Assembly (NCBI GenBank): GCA_902555585.1
Contig: CACDSY010000002.1
Coordinates: 1 to 64,000 of the forward strand
Source of the DNA: an uncultured Pelagibacteraceae bacterium
GTDB lineage: Bacteria > Pseudomonadota > Alphaproteobacteria > Pelagibacterales > Pelagibacteraceae
Length of the DNA stretch: 64,000 nt
Reading direction: 5' to 3'
Below are positions 8,917 to 18,496 of this stretch, piece by piece. Within the stretch, counting starts at the first letter, position 1; each line of letters begins with the position of its first letter. The translations under genes and the position numbers were made by a program. The notes beneath the pieces are model-generated. The model was given only the letters and a program-made list of their open reading frames with translations. It searched no databases and had not been told where the DNA came from.

Positions 8917-10080
8917 ATGAAAAAAAATTTTTTATTTACTAGTGAGTCGGTTTCAGAAGGACACCCAGATAAAGTATGTGACAGAATTTCTGATATGGTT
9001 GTGGATAGTTTTTTAGCATCCGAACCTCAAGCAAGAGTAGCTTGTGAAACTTTAACAACAACAAATAAAGTTGTATTAGCTGGAGAAGTAAGAGGTCCAG
9101 AACTTAAAGAAGATGAATTAATTTCAAAAGTAAGAGACTGCATTAAAGATATAGGTTATGATCAAGACGGTTTTTCGTGGAGAGATCAAACTAAAATTGA
9201 AACACATTTACACTCTCAATCAGCAGACATTGCAATGGGTGTAGACTCTTCTGGAAACAAGGATGAGGGCGCCGGAGATCAAGGAATTATGTTTGGATAT
9301 GCTTGTAACGAAACAGATGTCTTAATGCCAGCTCCAATTCATTATTCTCATAAAATTTTGAGACTGATGGCTGAGGATAGAAAATCGGGAAATCTGAGTG
9401 GAATAGAGCCAGACTCAAAAAGTCAAATTACTATTGAATACAAAGATGGTATGCCCTCAGCTGTGACATCAGTAGTTATTTCTACACAACATTCAAAAGA
9501 TGTTAGCTTAGCTCAAGTTAAAGAACTTTGTATGCCCTATATAGAGAGATCTATACCTAAAAATTTGTTGGGAAGTCTTGATGAAAAAGAAATTTACATA
9601 AACCCAACTGGAAACTTTGTAATTGGTGGTCCAGACGGAGATAGCGGTTTAACTGGTAGAAAAATTATTGTTGATACATATGGAGGAGCTGCACCACATG
9701 GTGGAGGTGCATTTTCTGGAAAGGATCCTACTAAGGTTGACAGATCTGCTGCTTACGCATCAAGATATTTAGCTAAAAATATCGTGGAATCAAAAATTGC
9801 TGATAAATGTTTAATACAATTAGCTTATGCTATTGGTGTGTCTAAACCACTATCAATTTATGTAGATCTATTTGATAATGATGAAGAAAAGAATATGCAC
9901 GTTGAAAATCTTATTAAGGAAAACTTTGATCTGAGCCCGAGAGGAATTAGAGAAATGCTAGGTTTAAATAAACCTATTTACGAAAAAACAGCAGCTTATG
10001 GTCACTTTGGAAGAATTCCTGAAAATGATGGGTCATTTTCATGGGAAAAAACAGATAAATCTGGAGTTTTTAGTAAGTAA
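8917..10080 (+). CDS. metK: S-adenosylmethionine synthetase
   Basis: Makes S-adenosylmethionine from methionine and ATP. 387 residues, the normal length. Signatures include [20 protein letters not shown] (residues 7-26), [12 protein letters not shown], and the phosphate loop [19 protein letters not shown]. The start has a clear purine-rich ribosome site (GGGGGAA) and lies 2 bp after lnt. No SAM riboswitch can fit upstream because the gene abuts lnt. A strong hairpin follows the stop (10137-10164). Confidence 0.98.
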   Translation: MKKNFLFTSESVSEGHPDKVCDRISDMVVDSFLASEPQARVACETLTTTNKVVLAGEVRGPELKEDELISKVRDCIKDIGYDQDGFSWRDQTKIETHLHSQSADIAMGVDSSGNKDEGAGDQGIMFGYACNETDVLMPAPIHYSHKILRLMAEDRKSGNLSGIEPDSKSQITIEYKDGMPSAVTSVVISTQHSKDVSLAQVKELCMPYIERSIPKNLLGSLDEKEIYINPTGNFVIGGPDGDSGLTGRKIIVDTYGGAAPHGGGAFSGKDPTKVDRSAAYASRYLAKNIVESKIADKCLIQLAYAIGVSKPLSIYVDLFDNDEEKNMHVENLIKENFDLSPRGIREMLGLNKPIYEKTAAYGHFGRIPENDGSFSWEKTDKSGVFSK

Positions 10081-10136
10081 ATATTGTTGTAAATCAACAA
10101 AAAATAACTATATTCCAGTAGCATTGTTGAAATTTC

Positions 10137-10164
10137 AAAAATGGGCTTAGGCCCATTTTTTTTT
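10137..10164 (+). terminator. Rho-independent terminator or attenuator between metK and nusA
   Basis: A perfect 9-bp stem, AAAATGGGC (10138-10146) and GCCCATTTT (10151-10159), closes a TTAG loop and runs into an uninterrupted T tract to 10164. By form it is a textbook intrinsic terminator for metK. The nusA start codon is only 12 bases after the T tract, so no promoter plus leader fits between them. Transcription of nusA must cross this hairpin, so it may act as an attenuator. Confidence 0.85.
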
Positions 10165-10176
10165 GGCTAAATAATT

Positions 10177-11730
10177 ATGTTAAACAGAAGAGCTGACAAA
10201 CTAGAATTATTAAGAATCGCCGAGGCCGTGGCATTAGAAAAATCAATTGATAAAGAACTAATCATTGGTTCTATGGAGACAGGTATTGCTAAAGCAGCAA
10301 AATTAAAATTTGGATCCGACAATGAAATAAAAGTAGAAATAGATAGAGACAATGGAAATATAGGAATATTTAGAAAATTATTGATTACAGAAAAACCTGA
10401 AAACTCAAATATTGAAATTACACTTGCAGATGCAATAAAGTTAAACGAAATAAACAAAGATAAAAAAATTGGGGATGAGGTTTTACAACCTCTGCCATCA
10501 TTTGATTTTGGAAGGATAGCAGCTCAAACAGCAAAACAGGTTATAAGCTTTAATGTAAGAGAGGCGGAAAGAGAGAGACAATTCAATGATTTTATCGATA
10601 AAAAAGATACCATTTTAAGTGGAATAGTTAAAAGACTTGAATTTGGCAATGTAATAGTTGATCTAGGTAGAACTGAAGCAATAATTCAAAAAAATGAAAT
10701 GATACCAAGAGAGAACATTAAGGCTGGAGATAGAATTAAAGCTTATTGTTTGGATGTTAGAAGAGAGCCAAGAGGACAACAAATTTTTTTATCAAGAGCT
10801 CATCCAAAATTTATGGAAAAACTTTTTGTTCAAGAAGTCCCAGAGATATATGACGGATTAATTGAAATTAAGTCTTCCTCAAGAGATCCTGGTAGTAGAG
10901 CAAAAATTTGTGTTAAAGCCATTGACACATCGCTAGATCCTGTGGGTGCATGTGTTGGAATGAGAGGCAGTAGAGTTCAAGCAGTAGTGAATGAATTACA
11001 AGGGGAAAAAATAGACATCGTAAATTGGTCTGAAGATCCAGCTATTGTAGTAGCTAATGCACTATCACCTGCTGAAGTTCAAAGAGTTAATGTTGATAAT
11101 GAAGCAAAAAAACTTGATGTTATATTAACAGAGGAAAATTTAAGTAAAGCTATTGGAAGAAGGGGTCAAAATGTAAGATTAGCAACTAAACTTTTAAATT
11201 ATGAAATTAACATAATGACTGAGCAAGAGGACTCTGAAAAAAGACAACTAGAGTTTAAAGAAAAAACAGATAACATTGTTAAACACTTAGAACTAGATGA
11301 GACTCTTGGACAACTTTTAGTAGCGGAAGGTTTCTCCTCAATTGATGATATTAAAGAGTCTACCACAGATGCTTTAATGAAAATCGAAGGTATTGAAGAG
11401 GATACAGCAAAAGAGCTAATTGAAAGGGCAAAAGAATTTTATGAGAAAGATCAAGAGGAAATCTCAAAAAGAATCAAAGATTTAGGACTAGACAGTGAAT
11501 TAATTAATCATGAAGGTCTTACAGCAGGTATGTTGGTTACCTTGGGTGAACAAAAAATTTTGACTTTAACTGATTTAGCAGATCTAGCATCTGATGAGTT
11601 AACTGGTACGTACGATGTAGTTAAAGGTGAAAGAGTCAAAATTAAGGGTTATTTGGAAGATTTTGCTTTATCAAAGTTAGAAGCAGATAATTTGGTTATG
11701 TCAGCAAGAGATAAAGTTTATAAAGATTGA
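10177..11730 (+). CDS. nusA: Transcription termination/antitermination factor NusA
   Basis: 517 residues. An N-terminal RNA-polymerase-binding domain (1-130) is followed by an S1 domain (GIVKRLEFGNVIVDLGRTEAII, about 145-210) and two KH domains with VGACVGMRGSRVQAVVNEL and SKAIGRRGQNVRLATKL. Two C-terminal acidic helix-hairpin repeats follow. NusA binds RNA polymerase and controls pausing, termination and rRNA antitermination. rimP, usually directly upstream, is not present. The start has no obvious Shine-Dalgarno sequence. It is the first gene of the nusA-infB-rbfA-rpsO-pnp cluster. Confidence 0.97.
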   Translation: MLNRRADKLELLRIAEAVALEKSIDKELIIGSMETGIAKAAKLKFGSDNEIKVEIDRDNGNIGIFRKLLITEKPENSNIEITLADAIKLNEINKDKKIGDEVLQPLPSFDFGRIAAQTAKQVISFNVREAERERQFNDFIDKKDTILSGIVKRLEFGNVIVDLGRTEAIIQKNEMIPRENIKAGDRIKAYCLDVRREPRGQQIFLSRAHPKFMEKLFVQEVPEIYDGLIEIKSSSRDPGSRAKICVKAIDTSLDPVGACVGMRGSRVQAVVNELQGEKIDIVNWSEDPAIVVANALSPAEVQRVNVDNEAKKLDVILTEENLSKAIGRRGQNVRLATKLLNYEINIMTEQEDSEKRQLEFKEKTDNIVKHLELDETLGQLLVAEGFSSIDDIKESTTDALMKIEGIEEDTAKELIERAKEFYEKDQEEISKRIKDLGLDSELINHEGLTAGMLVTLGEQKILTLTDLADLASDELTGTYDVVKGERVKIKGYLEDFALSKLEADNLVMSARDKVYKD

Positions 11731-11740
11731 AAGATGGAAA

Positions 11741-13957
11741 ATGGAAAAAAAAAAATTAAAGTTATCAATAACAGGAAGTTCTCAGAAGACTATTAGTAGT
11801 ATAGAGCAAGCTAAATCAAAATCAAAAAACACTGTCGTAATTGAGAAAAAAAGCTCGAAATTTCAGAGCAAGTCTCAATTTTCTAGACCAAATAATAATA
11901 ACTTTGCACCAAACAGAAATATTTCCTCAAAACTAAATAATCTTAGCAGGCCTGTATCACCTCCTACCTCAGACTTTGAAAAAAGAAAATTAGCAGAGCA
12001 AAGAGCTACAAGAAGGTTAAAAGGAGAGACAGCACCAAAAGAAAATAAATTAAATAAAACTTCCGGAAAAAGAAGAGAATTAAAATTAACAATTTCTAGA
12101 GCTTTAAGCGATGATCATGCTGAGATAAAATCAAGAAGTCTAGCCTCTTTAAAAAGAGCAAAACAAAAAGAAAACAGAAGTTTAAATCAAGAAGAAAATA
12201 AAGATAGCTATATTCAAGTCAAAAGAGAGGTAAATCTTCCAGAGCTAATAACAATTAAAGAGCTTGCAAACAGAATGGCTGAACAATCTAGTAGTATTAT
12301 TAAACATTTGATTGGCATGGGAGTAACAGTTACTATAAATAATACAATAGATGCTGATACAGCAGAATATTTAGTTAAAGAATTTGGCCACAATCCAATA
12401 AGAGAGACAAAGGCTGAAGAAATAATTGAGAAAATAAAAGAAGTTAAGTCGGAAAATTTAAAAAATCGCCCTCCAATAGTTACTGTTATGGGACATGTTG
12501 ATCATGGAAAAACTTCAGTTTTAGATGTTTTAAGGAAAGCTAATGTAGTTTCAGGAGAATTTGGAGGTATTACGCAACACATTGGTGCTTATCAGATTAA
12601 CCACCAAAATAATAAAATTACATTTATTGATACTCCAGGACATGCAGCTTTTACTGAGATGAGAGCTAGAGGCTCTAAGCTAACTGATATTGTAATTTTA
12701 GTTGTGGCAGCAGATGATGGTGTAAAACCACAAACTATCGAGTCCATTAAACATGCTAAAGCAGCAAAAGTACCAATAGTTGTTGCTATAAATAAATGTG
12801 ATTTACCTGATGCAGATCCACAAAAAATAAAAAATCAACTTCTGGAATATGAACTAATTGCTGAAGACTTGTCCGGCGATACATTAATGGTGGAAATCTC
12901 AACAAAAACAAAAAATAATTTAGACAAGTTAGTTGAGTCTGTTTTGTTACAAGCAGAGTTACTAGATTTAAAAACTGATTTCGAAACAAATGCTAAAGGG
13001 ATAGTTCTGGAGTCAAAAATAGATGTTGGGAGAGGTCCGGTTGCAAACATTGTTGTTACCACAGGCACTCTTAAGAAAGGTGACTATTTTGTTAGTGGAT
13101 TAAAATGGGGAAAAGTCAGAGCAATTATAAATGATCATGGAAAAAATATTGAAATCGCAGAACCTGCTACACCAATTGAAATTATAGGTATTAATGGTGC
13201 AGCAAAATCTGGGGATGATTTTATTGTATTATCAAGTGAAAAAGAGGCTAAATCTCTTTGTGAAGCAAGAGTTGAGGAGTCAAAAGATGAGAAAATACCT
13301 ATTAATTTTGTTACTCAAGACTCAGCTTTTCAGAGTTCAGTATCAGAGGAACTAAATATAATTATCAAATCTGATGTTCATGGTTCATCTGAGGCAATAA
13401 AAAATGCAATTGATCAAATAAAACATGATGAAGTGAAACCAAAAATTCTTCTGTCTGATATAGGAATGGTAACTGAAACAGATGTTACTTTGGCAAAAGC
13501 ATCAAATGCTGTAATAATTGCGTTCAATGTTAAACCAAGTAAAGAGGCAAAAAAAAGAGCCGAGAAAGAAAAAGTTTCAATTTCCTCTTATAACATAATC
13601 TATGAAGTGTTAGATTTTATTAAAGCAAAGATGGCAGGATTATTATCTCCTGATATACAAGAAACAATTATTGGAAGTGCAGAAATTCTTGAAATTTTTA
13701 AGGTTTCAAAAGTTGGAAAAGTAGCTGGGTCAAAAGTTGTTGAAGGCGAAATAACCCAGAACTCTAGTGCAAGAGTTATTAGAGACGGAGCTATAATATT
13801 TAATGGAAAAATTGGATCTATATTTAGAGAAAAAGATCAAACTAAACAGGTATCGGCAGGTTTAGAATGTGGAATTACCCTTAAAGACTTCGCTGATTAT
13901 CAAAAAAAAGATATTATAGAAGTATATAATTCAACAACAACTGAAAGAACTATTTAA
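11741..13957 (+). CDS. infB: Translation initiation factor IF-2
   Basis: 738 residues. A Lys/Ser/Asn-rich N-terminal extension (1-165), an IF2-N domain (about 170-222), then the GTPase domain with G1 GHVDHGKT, G3 DTPGH and G4 NKCD. The C-terminal domains end in IEVYNSTTTERTI. IF-2 places fMet-tRNA on the ribosome. The start is the ATG at 11741; an ATG at 11734 is in a frame that stops at once. The ylxR gene often found between nusA and infB is absent. Confidence 0.98.
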   Translation: MEKKKLKLSITGSSQKTISSIEQAKSKSKNTVVIEKKSSKFQSKSQFSRPNNNNFAPNRNISSKLNNLSRPVSPPTSDFEKRKLAEQRATRRLKGETAPKENKLNKTSGKRRELKLTISRALSDDHAEIKSRSLASLKRAKQKENRSLNQEENKDSYIQVKREVNLPELITIKELANRMAEQSSSIIKHLIGMGVTVTINNTIDADTAEYLVKEFGHNPIRETKAEEIIEKIKEVKSENLKNRPPIVTVMGHVDHGKTSVLDVLRKANVVSGEFGGITQHIGAYQINHQNNKITFIDTPGHAAFTEMRARGSKLTDIVILVVAADDGVKPQTIESIKHAKAAKVPIVVAINKCDLPDADPQKIKNQLLEYELIAEDLSGDTLMVEISTKTKNNLDKLVESVLLQAELLDLKTDFETNAKGIVLESKIDVGRGPVANIVVTTGTLKKGDYFVSGLKWGKVRAIINDHGKNIEIAEPATPIEIIGINGAAKSGDDFIVLSSEKEAKSLCEARVEESKDEKIPINFVTQDSAFQSSVSEELNIIIKSDVHGSSEAIKNAIDQIKHDEVKPKILLSDIGMVTETDVTLAKASNAVIIAFNVKPSKEAKKRAEKEKVSISSYNIIYEVLDFIKAKMAGLLSPDIQETIIGSAEILEIFKVSKVGKVAGSKVVEGEITQNSSARVIRDGAIIFNGKIGSIFREKDQTKQVSAGLECGITLKDFADYQKKDIIEVYNSTTTERTI

Positions 13958-14323
13958 ATGAAACACCTAGGAAAACCCATTACACAAAGACAATTAAGAG
14001 TTGGTGAAATGATAAAACAAGCTCTAGGCATACTTTTTATAAGAGATGAAGCAAAAATACCAAATTTATCTACAAAGGAAGTTACAGTAACAGAAGTTAG
14101 AATGTCACCAGATTTAAAAACAGCAAAAATATTTGTAATGCCTCTCGGGGGAAAAAATACTGAAGAAATTATAGAGAAATTAAAATTATCATCTTTTATG
14201 ATAAGAAAGGTTTTATCAAAAAAAATTATAATTAAGTTTTTACCAAAGCTTTTCTTTGTGAAGGATGATTCTTTTGATTATGCAGAAAAAATAGAAAATT
14301 TAATTAAACAAACAAATAAATAA
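13958..14323 (+). CDS. rbfA: Ribosome-binding factor A
   Basis: 121 residues with the KH-type fold typical of Rbf[18 protein letters not shown] near the start, [22 protein letters not shown] in the middle, and [22 protein letters not shown] at the end. It matures the 16S rRNA 5' end of the 30S subunit. It starts immediately after the infB stop and ends 8 bp before rpsO. truB, the usual next gene, is missing from this position. Confidence 0.95.
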   Translation: MKHLGKPITQRQLRVGEMIKQALGILFIRDEAKIPNLSTKEVTVTEVRMSPDLKTAKIFVMPLGGKNTEEIIEKLKLSSFMIRKVLSKKIIIKFLPKLFFVKDDSFDYAEKIENLIKQTNK

Positions 14324-14331
14324 AGGAAAAA

Positions 14332-14580
14332 ATGAAAGAAAAAATAAAAGAACTTCAAATCCACGATAAGGATACTGGATCTTCGGAAGTTCAGATTGCT
14401 CAATTAACTGGAAAAATTGAGAATCTATCAAAACACATTAAAGAATTCAAAAAGGATAAACATTCTTCAGTAGGCCTTTTGAGAGCAGTAAATAGAAGAA
14501 AAAAATTATTAGACTATTTAAAGAAAAATAATATGGAGTCTTATAAAGCAGTGTTAACAAAATTAAATTTAAGGAAGTAA
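14332..14580 (+). CDS. rpsO: 30S ribosomal protein S15
   Basis: 82 residues, slightly shorter at the N-terminus than the usual 89. The core [22 protein letters not shown] and [19 protein letters not shown] is unmistakable. S15 is a primary 16S rRNA binder. An AAAGGA ribosome site precedes the ATG. The rpsO-pnp pair is conserved across bacteria. The pnp start codon follows the stop directly. Confidence 0.97.
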   Translation: MKEKIKELQIHDKDTGSSEVQIAQLTGKIENLSKHIKEFKKDKHSSVGLLRAVNRRKKLLDYLKKNNMESYKAVLTKLNLRK

Positions 14581-16653
14581 ATGTTCAAAGTTGTAAAAAA
14601 AGAAATAGAAGTAAGTGGAAAAAAATTAAGTTTAGAGACTGGAAAGATAGCAAGACAATCAGATGGAGCAATTATAGCTCAATGTGGAGAGACAGTTGTT
14701 TTAGCAACAGTTGTTGGTGCAAAAAAAGTAAATCCAGATATGGATTACTTTCCTTTATCTGTAAACTATCAAGAGAAATATTATGCAGCTGGAAAGATAC
14801 CAGGTGGCTATTTTAAAAGAGAGGCAAGACCTACTGAAAGCGAAACATTAATTTCAAGATTAATTGATAGACCTATTAGACCATTGTTTCCCGATGAATT
14901 TAAAAACGAAGTACAACTATTACCAACAGTAATTTCTTACGATAAAGAGAATGAACCAGATATTTTATCTATCATTGCATCTTCAGCAGCTTTAGCAATC
15001 TCAGGAATGCCTTTTATGGGTCCTGTGGGGGCATCCAGAGTTGGCTTTATTGAAGGAAAATATGTCCTCAATCCATCTAAGTCTGAATTAGAGAAGTCTA
15101 AACTAGATTTAGTAGTAGCTGGAACTAAGGATGCAGTTTTAATGGTAGAATCAGAGGCAAACTGTTTAACTGAGGAAGAGATGTTGAATGCTGTGAAATT
15201 TGGCCATAAAGGTTTCCTCCCAGTTATAGAAATGATAGAGGATCTTGCAAAAGAATGTAGAAAACCAGAATGGACAGTTGAGAAAAAAGATCTTTCTGAG
15301 ATAAAAAAGAAATTAGAAGAGGAATTTACTGAAGATTTAAAAAAAGCATTCTCTACGACTGATAAACAAGACAGATCAAATCAAATTTCTGAAATTACTG
15401 ATAAAGCAAAAAAACTTTATGAGGAGAATGAGGATTACACAGATTTAGATGTAAATTCCCAACTTAAAAACTTAGAAAAGTCAATTGTAAGAACCGATAT
15501 TCTTAAAAATAAAAATCGTATTGATGGAAGAGGACTTGCAGATGTAAGACCAATCATGTGTGAAGTTGGAATTTTACCTAGAGTTCATGGTTCAGCTTTG
15601 TTTACAAGAGGTGAAACACAAGCCATTGTAACAACTACACTTGGAACCTCAGATGATGAACAGAGAATAGAGAGTTTAGATGGTCTTCAAAAAGAGAGAT
15701 TTATGTTGCATTATAACTTTCCTCCATTCTCAGTTGGTGAAACAGGAAGAATTGGAACAGGTAGAAGAGAGATAGGTCATGGTAAGTTAGCATGGAGAGC
15801 AATTAACTCTTCACTTCCATCAAAAGAAAGTTTTCCCTACACTTTTAGGATTGTATCAGAAATTACTGAGTCCAACGGTTCATCTTCAATGGCAACTGTT
15901 TGTGGAACTTCACTTGCTCTTATGGATGCAGGTGTTCCGATTAAAGAGCCAGTTGCTGGAATTGCAATGGGTTTAATCAAAGAAGGTGATGATTTTTCAG
16001 TGCTATCAGATATTTTAGGTGATGAAGATCACTTAGGTGATATGGACTTTAAAGTTGCAGGTACTAAAGATGGTATCACATCTTTACAAATGGATATTAA
16101 AATTACTGGAATTACATTTGAAATCATGGAACAAGCTTTAAATCAAGCTAAAGATGGCAGAATTCATATCTTGGGAGAAATGAATAAAGCACTTGCTAAA
16201 TCTAGAGACAATGTTGGTAAACACACACCAAAAATGGAAAAGATTATGGTTGATAAAAAAGATATCGCGGCAGTCATTGGAAAAGGTGGAGCAACAATAA
16301 GAGAGATCGTTGAAAAATCAGGTGCTAAAGTTGATGTAAATGATGAAGGTGTTGTTACAGTTGCAGCTCCAGATGAAGAGTCGAGAAACATTGCTATGCA
16401 AATGATTAAGGACATAACTGCCAAAGCTGAATTAAATAAAATTTATAACGGAAAAGTTATGAAAATCATGGAATTTGGAGCATTTGTTAATTTCCTTGGA
16501 AAGCAGGATGGACTTGTGCATATTTCTGAGCTTGCAGATAAAAGAGTTGCTAAAGTAACAGATGTTGTAAAAGAAGGTGACGAAGTAAAAGTAAAAGTTA
16601 TTGGATTTGATAGAGGAAAAGTAAAATTATCTATAAAGCAGGCTGCAATATAG
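14581..16653 (+). CDS. pnp: Polyribonucleotide nucleotidyltransferase (PNPase)
   Basis: 690 residues. Two RNase PH-like halves are visible (about 10-220 and 310-540, the second with [17 protein letters not shown] and [16 protein letters not shown]), then a KH domain ([24 protein letters not shown]) and an S1 domain ([28 protein letters not shown]). It degrades mRNA from the 3' end by phosphorolysis and is a degradosome component in many bacteria. It is last in the nusA cluster apart from a small gene 4 bp downstream. Confidence 0.98.
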   Translation: MFKVVKKEIEVSGKKLSLETGKIARQSDGAIIAQCGETVVLATVVGAKKVNPDMDYFPLSVNYQEKYYAAGKIPGGYFKREARPTESETLISRLIDRPIRPLFPDEFKNEVQLLPTVISYDKENEPDILSIIASSAALAISGMPFMGPVGASRVGFIEGKYVLNPSKSELEKSKLDLVVAGTKDAVLMVESEANCLTEEEMLNAVKFGHKGFLPVIEMIEDLAKECRKPEWTVEKKDLSEIKKKLEEEFTEDLKKAFSTTDKQDRSNQISEITDKAKKLYEENEDYTDLDVNSQLKNLEKSIVRTDILKNKNRIDGRGLADVRPIMCEVGILPRVHGSALFTRGETQAIVTTTLGTSDDEQRIESLDGLQKERFMLHYNFPPFSVGETGRIGTGRREIGHGKLAWRAINSSLPSKESFPYTFRIVSEITESNGSSSMATVCGTSLALMDAGVPIKEPVAGIAMGLIKEGDDFSVLSDILGDEDHLGDMDFKVAGTKDGITSLQMDIKITGITFEIMEQALNQAKDGRIHILGEMNKALAKSRDNVGKHTPKMEKIMVDKKDIAAVIGKGGATIREIVEKSGAKVDVNDEGVVTVAAPDEESRNIAMQMIKDITAKAELNKIYNGKVMKIMEFGAFVNFLGKQDGLVHISELADKRVAKVTDVVKEGDEVKVKVIGFDRGKVKLSIKQAAI

Positions 16654-16657
16654 ATAA

Positions 16658-17038
16658 ATGTCCAACCCATTTATTTTAATTGCTAGAATACGTGTTAAAG
16701 AGGGCAAGGTCGGAGAGTATCTCAAAATAGCAAAAGAAGCTGATGATGCTGTTAATGCATCAGAGCCAGACATGCTTATTCATACTTTTGATCAAGATCC
16801 AACTGATTCTTTAGAGTTTACTTGGAGTGAAGTTTATCGAAATAGTGAAGCTATGCTGCATCATCTAAATAACGCCCCAGTCCAAACTTATGTTGAAAAG
16901 CACAACAAAATTGCCGATAGATTCGAAATAGAGGTCTATGGAAATATTACGGAAGAGACTATTAAGGCAATTAAAGATACAAATATACCTTTCAAGCATT
17001 TTAAAACTACTAATGTTGGTTATATTAGAAAAATATAA
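16658..17038 (+). CDS. Antibiotic-biosynthesis-monooxygenase (ABM) domain protein
   Basis: 126 residues. The N-terminal 95 residues fit the dimeric alpha+beta barrel ABM fold: FILIARIRVKEGKVGEYLKIAKEADDAV, then EPDMLIHTFDQDPTDSLEFTWSEVYRNSEAMLHHL. Such proteins are cofactor-free oxygenases or heme/quinol-related enzymes, and a specific substrate cannot be assigned. A C-terminal extension of about 30 residues follows. It lies 4 bp after pnp and is convergent with msrB, with no terminator visible in the 3-bp gap. Confidence 0.75.
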   Translation: MSNPFILIARIRVKEGKVGEYLKIAKEADDAVNASEPDMLIHTFDQDPTDSLEFTWSEVYRNSEAMLHHLNNAPVQTYVEKHNKIADRFEIEVYGNITEETIKAIKDTNIPFKHFKTTNVGYIRKI

Positions 17039-17041
17039 TTA

Positions 17042-17533
17042 CTAACTTTCCGGGACAAAAAGCAAGCAAAGACCATTGCTACAATATCTTTTTCCACCAT
17101 CTGGACCATCATTGAATACATGGCCGTGATGAGCGCCACAATTTGCACAACTATATTCAGTCCTTTTCATGCCAAAAGAATAATCAGTTTTTGTTACAAA
17201 TGCACCAGGTATTGCCTCGGTGAATGATGGCCAACCAGTTCCACTATCAAATTTTGCAGTAGATTCAAATAGTTTCACACCACAATTCGCGCAATGATAT
17301 GACCCTTTTCTTTTTTCATAGTTTAATTCACTAGTACCAGCGCGCTCAGTACCTTCTTCAAACATTATAATCTTTTGCTCATTTGTAAGATCAGGATTAA
17401 TTATATTGTATTCACTCTCATCTTTCTTTAATTTTTTTTTAAAACCTACTAAATTACTTGCTAATGATGCAAAAGGATAAAATATTAAACCCAATATAGA
17501 AGCCCCAGCAATCTTCAAAAATTTTCTTTTCAC
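17042..17533 (-). CDS. msrB: Exported peptide-methionine (R)-S-oxide reductase
   Basis: 163 residues. The N-terminus MKRKFLKIAGASILGLIFYPFASLAS looks like a signal sequence or anchor with a Lys-Arg pair, so the enzyme probably works in the periplasm. The MsrB core has two zinc CxxC motifs (YHCANC, YSCANC), GTGWPSF, HHGHVF and the catalytic RYCSNG. It repairs methionine-R-sulfoxide. The tail reads CSNGLCLLFVP rather than the common INSASLKF, so a second Cys lies 5 residues after the catalytic one. It is the last gene of the fab-side minus-strand operon. Confidence 0.93.
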   Translation of the reverse strand: MKRKFLKIAGASILGLIFYPFASLASNLVGFKKKLKKDESEYNIINPDLTNEQKIIMFEEGTERAGTSELNYEKRKGSYHCANCGVKLFESTAKFDSGTGWPSFTEAIPGAFVTKTDYSFGMKRTEYSCANCGAHHGHVFNDGPDGGKRYCSNGLCLLFVPES

Positions 17534-17548
17534 GAAATGTTTGCTTAG

Positions 17549-17698
17549 TTATTTATTTTTTTTTCCAAGCTTATTTATTAAGAATAAAGCTATAGCAGTC
17601 AATAGGGCAAAAACTTCTAGTGCATGACCAGAGCCTTCAAGAATTAATTGAACAAAAATAAATATTATACAAACAACAAACCAAACTAAAATTAACAT
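17549..17698 (-). CDS. Small two-helix membrane protein (49 residues), function unknown
   Basis: An ATG at 17698 opens a 49-codon frame ending with TAA at 17549. It begins 9 bp after the fabI stop and ends 15 bp before the msrB start. The peptide MLILVWFVVCIIFIFVQLILE makes one hydrophobic segment. A short EGSGH turn and a second segment (VFALLTAIALFLI) follow, with a basic tail NKLGKKNK. The frame fills the fabI-msrB gap on the coding strand, which supports it as a real gene. I do not recognise the family. Confidence 0.6.
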   Translation of the reverse strand: MLILVWFVVCIIFIFVQLILEGSGHALEVFALLTAIALFLINKLGKKNK

Positions 17699-17707
17699 AA
17701 TAAACTT

Positions 17708-18493
17708 TTAAGATATATTTTTTGGATCTGGCATACCTACTTTATTATAACCAGCATCAACATAGTGAATTTCACCTGTAACACCACCTGCCATATCGCT
17801 TAAAAGATATAATGCTGAGTTTCCAACATCGATGTTATCTACATTCCTTTTTAAAAAAGAGTGATCAGCATTCCATTTATATAAAAATTTTGCATCTCCA
17901 ATAGCTGAAGCAGCCAATGTTTTTATTGGTCCTGCACTTATTGCATTCACCCGTATTCCTTTAGCTCCTAAATCTCTAGCTAAGTACTTAACACTAGATT
18001 CTAATGCTGCCTTACAAACACCCATTACATTGTAATTAGGGATTGCTTTATTAGCCTCATAGCTAAGTGTAATCATGCTACCACCATTTTTCATGACTCT
18101 TGAAGCTTCTTTTGCAACTTCAGTAAATGAAAAGCATGAAATCAACATACTTCTTAAAAAATTTTCTCTTGTTGTATTTAGATATTCTCCTGAAAGTTCA
18201 GATTTGTCAGAAAAAGCGATTGCGTGAACTACAAAGTCTATCTCACCCCATTGAGATTTAACATCCTCAAATAATTTTATTACATCTTCTTTTTTTTCAA
18301 CATCACAGCTAAAAGTGACATTAGAATTCAGTTTTTCTGCAAGTGGAACTACTCTTTTTTTTAAAGCATCACCTAGATATGTAAAAGCTAATTCAGCACC
18401 TGCTTCGGAAAGTTTTTGAGAAATACCCCAAGCAATAGATCTTTCATTAGCAACACCCATTATTAGTCCTTTTTTACCTTTCATTAATGACAT
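17708..18493 (-). CDS. fabI: Enoyl-[acyl-carrier-protein] reductase (NADH)
   Basis: 261 residues, short-chain dehydrogenase family. It starts GKKGLIMGVANERSIAWGIS, which carries the FabI-type dinucleotide motif with the extended loop. The catalytic Tyr/Lys region reads LSYEANKAIPNYNVMGVCKAALESSVKYLA, that is Y-x6-Y-x6-K. It reduces enoyl-ACP in the last step of each fatty-acid elongation cycle and is the target of triclosan and isoniazid-like inhibitors. It is third in fabA-fabB-fabI, 3 bp after fabB. Confidence 0.97.
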   Translation of the reverse strand: MSLMKGKKGLIMGVANERSIAWGISQKLSEAGAELAFTYLGDALKKRVVPLAEKLNSNVTFSCDVEKKEDVIKLFEDVKSQWGEIDFVVHAIAFSDKSELSGEYLNTTRENFLRSMLISCFSFTEVAKEASRVMKNGGSMITLSYEANKAIPNYNVMGVCKAALESSVKYLARDLGAKGIRVNAISAGPIKTLAASAIGDAKFLYKWNADHSFLKRNVDNIDVGNSALYLLSDMAGGVTGEIHYVDAGYNKVGMPDPKNIS

Positions 18494-18496
18494 TTA

